From positions 1 to 39,995 of the forward strand of contig NZ_QGNX01000012.1 in the NCBI RefSeq assembly GCF_003265325.1: a stretch of DNA of 39,995 bases. The letters are read 5' to 3'. The translations under genes and the position numbers were made by a program. Origin of the DNA: Oceanibium sediminis. GTDB taxonomy: Bacteria > Pseudomonadota > Alphaproteobacteria > Rhodobacterales > Rhodobacteraceae. The notes beneath the pieces are model-generated. The model was not told the DNA's origin, made no database searches, and saw only the letters and a list, made by a program, of their open reading frames with translations. Positions 35,542 to 39,995 of the stretch are shown here, piece after piece. Every line of letters begins with the position of its first letter. Positions within the stretch are counted from its first letter, which is position 1.

Positions 35542-36449
35542 CTGAGCCAAAATGCACCACGGTGGCATTTCTCGGATTGGGCTCCATGGGCTACGGCATG
35601 GCGCAATCGGCCATCCGGGAAGGCCTTGACTGCTACTGCCGCGACATTCGCCCCGAACCGCTGGAGCGGATCCTGGCCGAGGGCGCGAAAGGCGCGCTGA
35701 CGCCTGAGGCGCTGGCAGAGGCCGATGTTGCCGTCGTAACCGTGCTGAACGCCGCGCAAACCGAAGCGGTCCTGTTCGGTGAGGACGGGATCGTCAGACA
35801 CATGCGCAAGGGCGCGGTCGTCGTCTGCTGCGTGACCATGGACCCCGATGTCGCCCGCCAGATGGAGTCCCGCTGCCAGGACGCCGGCCTGCTCTTCATC
35901 GATGCACCGATCTCGGGCGGGTCGATCAAGGCGGCGCAAGGCACGCTGAGCATCCTCGCCTCGGGGCGCCCCGAAGCCTTCGATGCCGCCAGGCCGGTAC
36001 TCGATGCCATGGCAGAAACCGTGTTCGAGCTGGGCGAGTCGGCAGGCACCGCCTCTGCCATGAAGGCGGTGAACCAGCTGCTCTGCGGCGTTCACATCAG
36101 TGCCCTGGGCGAGGCCGTGACCTTCGCGGCCACACAGGGCATCCCCGCGGCGCAGTTCCTGAACGTGATCAGCAAATGTGCCGGATCCAGCTGGATGCTG
36201 GAAAACCGCGGCCCCCACATCGTGGACGGCGACTACACCCCGCACAGCGCGGTCAACATCTGGCTGAAGGACCTTGGCATCGCCCAGGAACTGGCCGGCA
36301 AGGCCGGCGCTCCGACGCCACTGATGTCCGTCGCTCTTGAGCAGTTCAAGGCAGCCGCCGATGCCGGACTGGGCCTGGAAGACGACGCGGCAGTGGCCAA
36401 GGTCTATGCCAAGGCAGCCGGCGTGAGCCTGCCCGAAAGCGCCGCCTAG
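35538..36449 (+). CDS. NAD(P)-dependent beta-hydroxyacid dehydrogenase
   Basis: A 303-residue dehydrogenase of the 3-hydroxyisobutyrate dehydrogenase family. GLGSMGYG (13-20) is the Rossmann loop, DAPISGG (122-128) the substrate loop, and K176 with N179 in AMKAVNQLL the catalytic lysine and its partner. Family members oxidise short hydroxy acids or reduce the matching aldehydes. YihU, the sulfolactaldehyde reductase of sulfoglycolysis, is one relative. Which alcohol it handles here is not visible. The gene is translationally coupled to tctA and followed 68 bases later by the HisD-like gene. Confidence 0.9.
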   Translation: MTEPKCTTVAFLGLGSMGYGMAQSAIREGLDCYCRDIRPEPLERILAEGAKGALTPEALAEADVAVVTVLNAAQTEAVLFGEDGIVRHMRKGAVVVCCVTMDPDVARQMESRCQDAGLLFIDAPISGGSIKAAQGTLSILASGRPEAFDAARPVLDAMAETVFELGESAGTASAMKAVNQLLCGVHISALGEAVTFAATQGIPAAQFLNVISKCAGSSWMLENRGPHIVDGDYTPHSAVNIWLKDLGIAQELAGKAGAPTPLMSVALEQFKAAADAGLGLEDDAAVAKVYAKAAGVSLPESAA

Positions 36450-36517
36450 CGCCTGGCCTGTGGCCAGCCCCCCACTCTCTCCCTCTCAAACACAACAGAC
36501 TGGTATGGAAAGATAAT

Positions 36518-37825
36518 ATGATCGAGCATCTGAAAACAGCGAAACCACAGCAAGAACGTGCGGCCGACGACCAGAAGGTTCGTGAGATCGTCCAGGGCAC
36601 GCTGCAAAGCATCGAGGAACGCGGCGACGCGGCCGTGCGCGAGCTGTCCGAGAAGTTCGACAACTTCTCGCCCGCATCGTTCCGCCTGAGCGAAAGCGAA
36701 ATCGAAGCGCTGATGAGCAAGGTCTCGGCCCGCGACATGGAGGACATCAAGTTCGCCCAGGAACAGGTCCGCAAGTTCGCCCAGGCCCAGCGCGACTCGA
36801 TGGCCGATATCGAGGTGGAATCCCTGCCCGGCGTGATCCTCGGGCACAAGAACATCCCCGTGCAGTCCGTGGGCTGCTACATTCCCGGTGGCAAGTTCCC
36901 GATGGTCGCCTCGGCGCATATGTCCGTGGCCACGGCCTCGGTCGCCGGGGTGCCGCGCATCGTGGCCTGCACGCCGCCGTTCAAGGGGGAACCGAACCCC
37001 GCCGTGATCGCAGCGATGCACCTTGGCGGTGCGCATGAAATCTATGTCCTTGGCGGCATCCAGGCCGTTGGCGCCATGGCGATCGGGACGGAAACGATCG
37101 ATCCGGTCCACATGCTGGTCGGCCCCGGCAACGCCTTCGTCGCGGAAGCCAAGCGCCAGCTGTTTGGCCGCGTCGGGATCGACCTGTTCGCGGGCCCGAC
37201 CGAGACCATGGTGATCGCAGACGAAACCGTGGATGCGGAAATGTGCGCGACAGACCTGCTCGGCCAGGCTGAACACGGCTACAACTCGCCCGCAGTGCTG
37301 GTGACCAACTCGAAGAAACTGGCACAGGACACGCTGGCGGAAATTGACCGCCTGCTGGAGATCCTGCCCACTGCCGATACGGCGCGAGCAAGCTGGCAGG
37401 ACTACGGAGAGGTGATCGTCTGCGACACCTATGACGAGATGCTGGACGTGGCCAACGACATCGCCTCGGAACACGTGCAGGTGATGACCGGTCGCGATGA
37501 CTGGTTCCTGGAAAACATGCACAGCTACGGCGCGCTCTTCCTTGGGCCGCGCACCAACGTGGCGAATGGGGACAAGGTGATAGGCACGAACCACACGCTG
37601 CCAACGAAAAAGGCCGGGCGCTATACCGGCGGGCTCTGGGTTGGCAAGTTCCTGAAAACCCACAGCTACCAGCGCATCACCACTGATGAGGCGGCAGCCG
37701 AGATCGGTGCCTCCTGCTCGCGGTTGTGCATGTTGGAAGGCTTCGTAGGCCACGCCGAACAGGCCAACCTACGCGTGCGCCGCTATGGTCGCGTGAATGT
37801 GCCCTACGGCGAAGCTGCGCAGTGA
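36518..37825 (+). CDS. histidinol dehydrogenase-like alcohol dehydrogenase, possibly HpsN type
   Basis: A 435-residue HisD-fold enzyme performing a two-step, zinc- and NAD-dependent oxidation of an alcohol to a carboxylate. By alignment from memory with E. coli HisD, the zinc ligands are kept: Q250 and H253 ([10 protein letters not shown]), D352 ([10 protein letters not shown]) and H412 (EGFVGHAEQ). The catalytic pair E318-H319 (ASEHVQV) is kept too. The rest departs from biosynthetic HisD. No his genes are near. A sulfonate-specific relative, HpsN, oxidises 2,3-dihydroxypropanesulfonate to sulfolactate, and this protein resembles that branch in context. True HisD remains an alternative. The ATG follows a purine-rich stretch (ggaaag). 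The stop overlaps the SDR start. Confidence 0.88.
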   Translation: MIEHLKTAKPQQERAADDQKVREIVQGTLQSIEERGDAAVRELSEKFDNFSPASFRLSESEIEALMSKVSARDMEDIKFAQEQVRKFAQAQRDSMADIEVESLPGVILGHKNIPVQSVGCYIPGGKFPMVASAHMSVATASVAGVPRIVACTPPFKGEPNPAVIAAMHLGGAHEIYVLGGIQAVGAMAIGTETIDPVHMLVGPGNAFVAEAKRQLFGRVGIDLFAGPTETMVIADETVDAEMCATDLLGQAEHGYNSPAVLVTNSKKLAQDTLAEIDRLLEILPTADTARASWQDYGEVIVCDTYDEMLDVANDIASEHVQVMTGRDDWFLENMHSYGALFLGPRTNVANGDKVIGTNHTLPTKKAGRYTGGLWVGKFLKTHSYQRITTDEAAAEIGASCSRLCMLEGFVGHAEQANLRVRRYGRVNVPYGEAAQ

Positions 37826-38589
37826 CGGAGCTTCCCGTCATACCCACGTTCCGGCTGGACGGGAAACGTGCCCTGGTCACCGGCGCCTCGTCGGGGATCG
37901 GGCTGGCTGCGGCGACCGCACTGGCGCAAGCCGGTGCTGAGCTGACGCTGGTCGCGCGCAACCCGGACCGGCTGGCGGAGGTGGCAGACGCATTCACCAA
38001 GGCCGGGCTTCCCGCGGAAAGCCTTGCCCTGGATATCGGCGACATAGACGCGACCGCCGAGGCGATCCGCCAGGCCGGGCCCTTCGATATTCTGGTCAAC
38101 AGCGCCGGCTGCGCCCGCCACCAGCCCGCGCTGGAAGTGACAGCGGATGCTTTTGACCAGGTGATGGGTGTGAACCTGCGCGGCGCCTTCTTCGTCACGC
38201 AGGCCGTGGCCCAGGGCCTGGCCCGCACCGGGCGGCCGGGTTCTTTGATCAATATCTCGTCCCAGATGGGGCATGTCGGCGGTTACGACAGGGCGGTCTA
38301 CTGCGCCTCGAAACACGCGGTGGAAGGGTTCACCAAGGCCATGGCCATCGAATGGGGGCCGTCCGGCATCCGCGTGAACACGGTCTGCCCGACCTTCGTC
38401 AGGACAGCCCTGACCGAAAGCACCTTCCAGGATCTAGAGCATGTCGAGCGGATCCGCGAAAAGATCAAACTCGGCCGGGTCGGAACGCCGGGTGATGTTG
38501 CCGGCGCGGTCCTTTATCTTGCCTCTGAGGCGTCTGCGCTGGTAACGGGGACGTCCCTTCTTGTCGATGGTGGCTGGACAGCGGAATGA
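37822..38589 (+). CDS. short-chain dehydrogenase/reductase (SDR) family oxidoreductase
   Basis: Classical SDR of 255 residues, with cofactor motif TGASSGIG (20-27), NSAG (about 93) and catalytic S147, Y160 and K164 in [11 protein letters not shown] and YCASK. The C-terminal DGGWTAE is the usual ending. Such enzymes oxidise or reduce secondary alcohols with NAD(P). In described dihydroxypropanesulfonate pathways, auxiliary dehydrogenases interconvert the two enantiomers at C2, and this enzyme could play a similar part. The GTG start at 37822 overlaps the TGA of the preceding gene (GTGA), which is preferred over the long open frame from 37726. Confidence 0.92.
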   Translation: MTELPVIPTFRLDGKRALVTGASSGIGLAAATALAQAGAELTLVARNPDRLAEVADAFTKAGLPAESLALDIGDIDATAEAIRQAGPFDILVNSAGCARHQPALEVTADAFDQVMGVNLRGAFFVTQAVAQGLARTGRPGSLINISSQMGHVGGYDRAVYCASKHAVEGFTKAMAIEWGPSGIRVNTVCPTFVRTALTESTFQDLEHVERIREKIKLGRVGTPGDVAGAVLYLASEASALVTGTSLLVDGGWTAE

Positions 38590-39581
38590 CACGCGCCCCG
38601 CAAACACCCCCGCAATCGCCGGCCCCGGCAGTTGCACCCGGAACACCTCCTACGGCCTGCTGCTCGCTAACGGAGCGGGGGACGGAGGCGGAGCTACCAG
38701 CCACTGGGGACGGCTTTGGCGATGGCACATCCCGCCCACACGACGCAATCCCCGTCCGGGGCGGGCGCTCATTCGTGGGCACCGACGCACCGGTATTCAA
38801 GGCCGACGGCGAAGGCCCGCGCCGCAAGACCGTCCTGCGCGACTTCGCACTGGAGGCGACCACCGTCACCAACGCCCGTTTCGCGGAGTTTGTCGAAGCC
38901 ACGGGCTATGTCAGCGACGCGGAGCGCTTTGGCTGGTCGATCGTCTTCGCCGGACTTCTGCCGCAACAGGCGAAGGTTGTTGCGACCAACCCTGACACCC
39001 CCTGGTGGAGCCGGGTTGAAGGAGCCTGCTGGAGCCACCCCGAGGGCCCCGGCAGCGGCATCACCGACCGCCAGGATCACCCGGTGACCCACGTTTCCTG
39101 GAGCGATGCGCGCGCATTCGCCGACTGGGTCGGCGGCCGCCTGCCGAGCGAAGCCGAATGGGAACACGCCGCACGGGGTGGCAACAACTGGCGCAAATTC
39201 CCCTGGGGCGACGAGGAACCGGACGACCGCGATACCATCCTGTGCAATATCTGGCAGGGCCGCTTCCCGGTCGAGAATACGTTGAAGGACGGCTACCTCG
39301 GTACGGCCCCGGCGCGAAGCTTCGCGCCCTCGGACCTGGGGTTATACAACCTCGCCGGCAATGTCTGGGAATGGACCAGCGACGCCTTCAGCGTCCGCTC
39401 GGTTTCCGCCGCCGCGAAAAAGCGGAACACGGCTGCCAGGTCCGGCAGGGAACGGGTATTGAAGGGTGGCTCCTTCCTTTGTCACGTCAGCCATTGCTAC
39501 CGCTACCGGATCGCCGCGCGCCTGGGCCTGCCACCCGATACGAGCGCAAGCAACTCCGGCTTCCGCGTCGCGTTCAATTGA
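38586..39581 (+). CDS. formylglycine-generating enzyme (SUMF1 family)
   Basis: A 331-residue copper-dependent oxidase that converts the CxPxR cysteine of sulfatases to formylglycine. The active-site pair is C299 and C304 in GGSFLCHVSHCYRYRIAARL, matching known prokaryotic FGEs. HPVTHVSWSDARAFADWVGG, RLPSEAEWEHAARGG and NLAGNVWEWTSDAF are the FGE-sulfatase domain hallmarks. The first about 55 residues are Pro/Gly-rich with a CC pair. No signal peptide is visible, so it acts in the cytoplasm like its presumed client, the sulfatase at the start of the same operon. It overlaps the SDR gene by an ATGA. Its stop touches a possible IS3 end. Confidence 0.93.
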   Translation: MTRAPQTPPQSPAPAVAPGTPPTACCSLTERGTEAELPATGDGFGDGTSRPHDAIPVRGGRSFVGTDAPVFKADGEGPRRKTVLRDFALEATTVTNARFAEFVEATGYVSDAERFGWSIVFAGLLPQQAKVVATNPDTPWWSRVEGACWSHPEGPGSGITDRQDHPVTHVSWSDARAFADWVGGRLPSEAEWEHAARGGNNWRKFPWGDEEPDDRDTILCNIWQGRFPVENTLKDGYLGTAPARSFAPSDLGLYNLAGNVWEWTSDAFSVRSVSAAAKKRNTAARSGRERVLKGGSFLCHVSHCYRYRIAARLGLPPDTSASNSGFRVAFN

Positions 39582-39603
39582 GCAGCCCCAGTTGAGTGGT
39601 CCA
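39579..39603. repeat. possible terminal repeat of an IS3-type element
   Basis: The 25 bases with the core gccccagttgagtggtcca resemble ends of IS3-type elements and lie just beyond the transposase remnant that reads toward them. The stop codon of the FGE gene is inside this stretch. The opposite end was not found, so it is unproven. Confidence 0.35.
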
Positions 39604-39612
39604 TGCCAAAAG

Positions 39613-39783
39613 TTATTGCATGATCGGCCGTTGGCCCATCGGGACGCTGGCCTCGGGCGCAGGTGGGCGGTAGCTTAGGGCACTATGGGGTCGTTTGGTG
39701 TAGTAATGTTTCCTCCAGCTTTCGATGATGATTTGTGCTTCACGGATCGAGTAGAAGATTTCGCCACTCCTCACCTCGTCAGC
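39613..39783 (-). pseudogene. IS3-type transposase remnant (C-terminus)
   Basis: The minus strand reads DEVRSGEIFYSIREAQIIIE, then SWRKHYYTKRPHSALSYRP and PAPEASVPMGQRPIMQ with stop TAA at 39613-39615. This is the C-terminal end of an IS3-family OrfB with its RPHSAL motif. It lacks the upstream catalytic core: the frame is cut near 39783 where a different transposase begins. Confidence 0.8.
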
Positions 39784-39786
39784 TGT

Positions 39787-39995
39787 CTAGCCCCCTGTGT
39801 CTGGGCCACTGATTTGTGCTTTCTCTAATAGGGTTTCAGGAACTGGTGGCCGCATGTTGAGCGCCTGAAGTGGGCGGGTGTGGTTATACTGTTTGAGCCA
39901 GTGGTTGATGACGATCTGCGCCTGCTGGGTCGTCGCAAACCATTCGGCATTCAGGACCTCTCGGCGCAGCGTGCCGTTGAACCGCTCGTTGTATC
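39787..39995 (-). CDS. IS3-type transposase, C-terminal part (runs off the window)
   Basis: The minus strand reads YNERFNGTLRREVLNAEWFA, TTQQAQIVINHWLKQYNHTR and PLQALNMRPPVPETLLEKAQ, ending at TAG 39787-39789. ERFNGTLRRE and YNHTRP are the final catalytic-glutamate and C-terminal motifs of the rve (DDE) integrase core. It is distinct from the remnant beside it. The 5' end lies beyond the window, so intactness cannot be judged. Confidence 0.85.
   Translation of the reverse strand, partial: YNERFNGTLRREVLNAEWFATTQQAQIVINHWLKQYNHTRPLQALNMRPPVPETLLEKAQISGPDTGG

Noticed and set aside
33601-35568. 655-residue minus-strand frame across tctB and tctA
   Set aside because: Low-complexity Asp/His/Arg/Gly-rich translation antisense to two clearly recognised membrane proteins.
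36446-37753. 435-residue minus-strand frame in the HisD-like gene
   Set aside because: Mirrors the plus-strand gene; plus strand carries the zinc ligands.

Overview
The window is high-GC DNA from an alphaproteobacterium, most probably of the Rhodobacterales (Roseobacter group). This is inferred from the ruvC-ruvA-ruvB-ybgC-tolQRAB order, a DnaE2 (ImuC) polymerase, a DUF1127 protein, a DUF2161 nuclease-fold protein and the IS256/IS3 remnants. No taxonomy marker was searched. rpsD is the only ribosomal gene, and no rRNA, tRNA or CRISPR was seen.

Layout. 1-3.4 kb: mutasome polymerase dnaE2, preceded by what may be the tail of imuB. 3.4-7.5 kb: a secreted zinc metallopeptidase-like protein, a DUF2161 protein, an RhlE-type RNA helicase with a TTG start, and a bacterial voltage-gated sodium channel. 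7.6-8.0 kb: a broken MetE-like gene. 8.2-15.4 kb, minus strand: Tol envelope genes (tolB, tolA, tolR, tolQ, ybgC), a conserved hypothetical gene and the Holliday-junction genes ruvB, ruvA, ruvC. 15.7-26.5 kb: housekeeping and accessory genes (DUF1127, prmA, a P-loop kinase, msrA, an MFS transporter, a GGDEF-EAL protein, rpsD, an exported beta-carbonic anhydrase, a serine hydrolase and an AraC regulator).

26.5-30 kb is a mobile-element scar. It holds a decayed ORF, a DEDDh exonuclease, a large serine-recombinase pseudogene with several lesions, a pair of related inverted repeats and a broken IS256-type transposase. 30-39.6 kb is the most interesting part: a LysR regulator faces an eight-gene operon encoding a cytoplasmic formylglycine-type sulfatase, a complete tripartite tricarboxylate transporter (TctC, TctB, TctA), a beta-hydroxyacid dehydrogenase, a histidinol-dehydrogenase-like enzyme resembling sulfopropanediol dehydrogenase HpsN, an SDR dehydrogenase, and a formylglycine-generating enzyme (FGE) that would mature the sulfatase. 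Four junctions are overlaps or gaps of a few bases. After the last gene come two different truncated IS3-type transposases, the second running off the window end.

How the operon may work (inference): an anionic organosulfate is bound by TctC and imported by TctAB, the FGE-activated sulfatase removes sulfate in the cytoplasm, and three NAD(P)-dependent dehydrogenases oxidise the released polyol, with the HisD-like enzyme doing a four-electron alcohol-to-acid step. No C-S lyase is visible. IS remnants lie on both sides, so the cassette may have been acquired by transfer.
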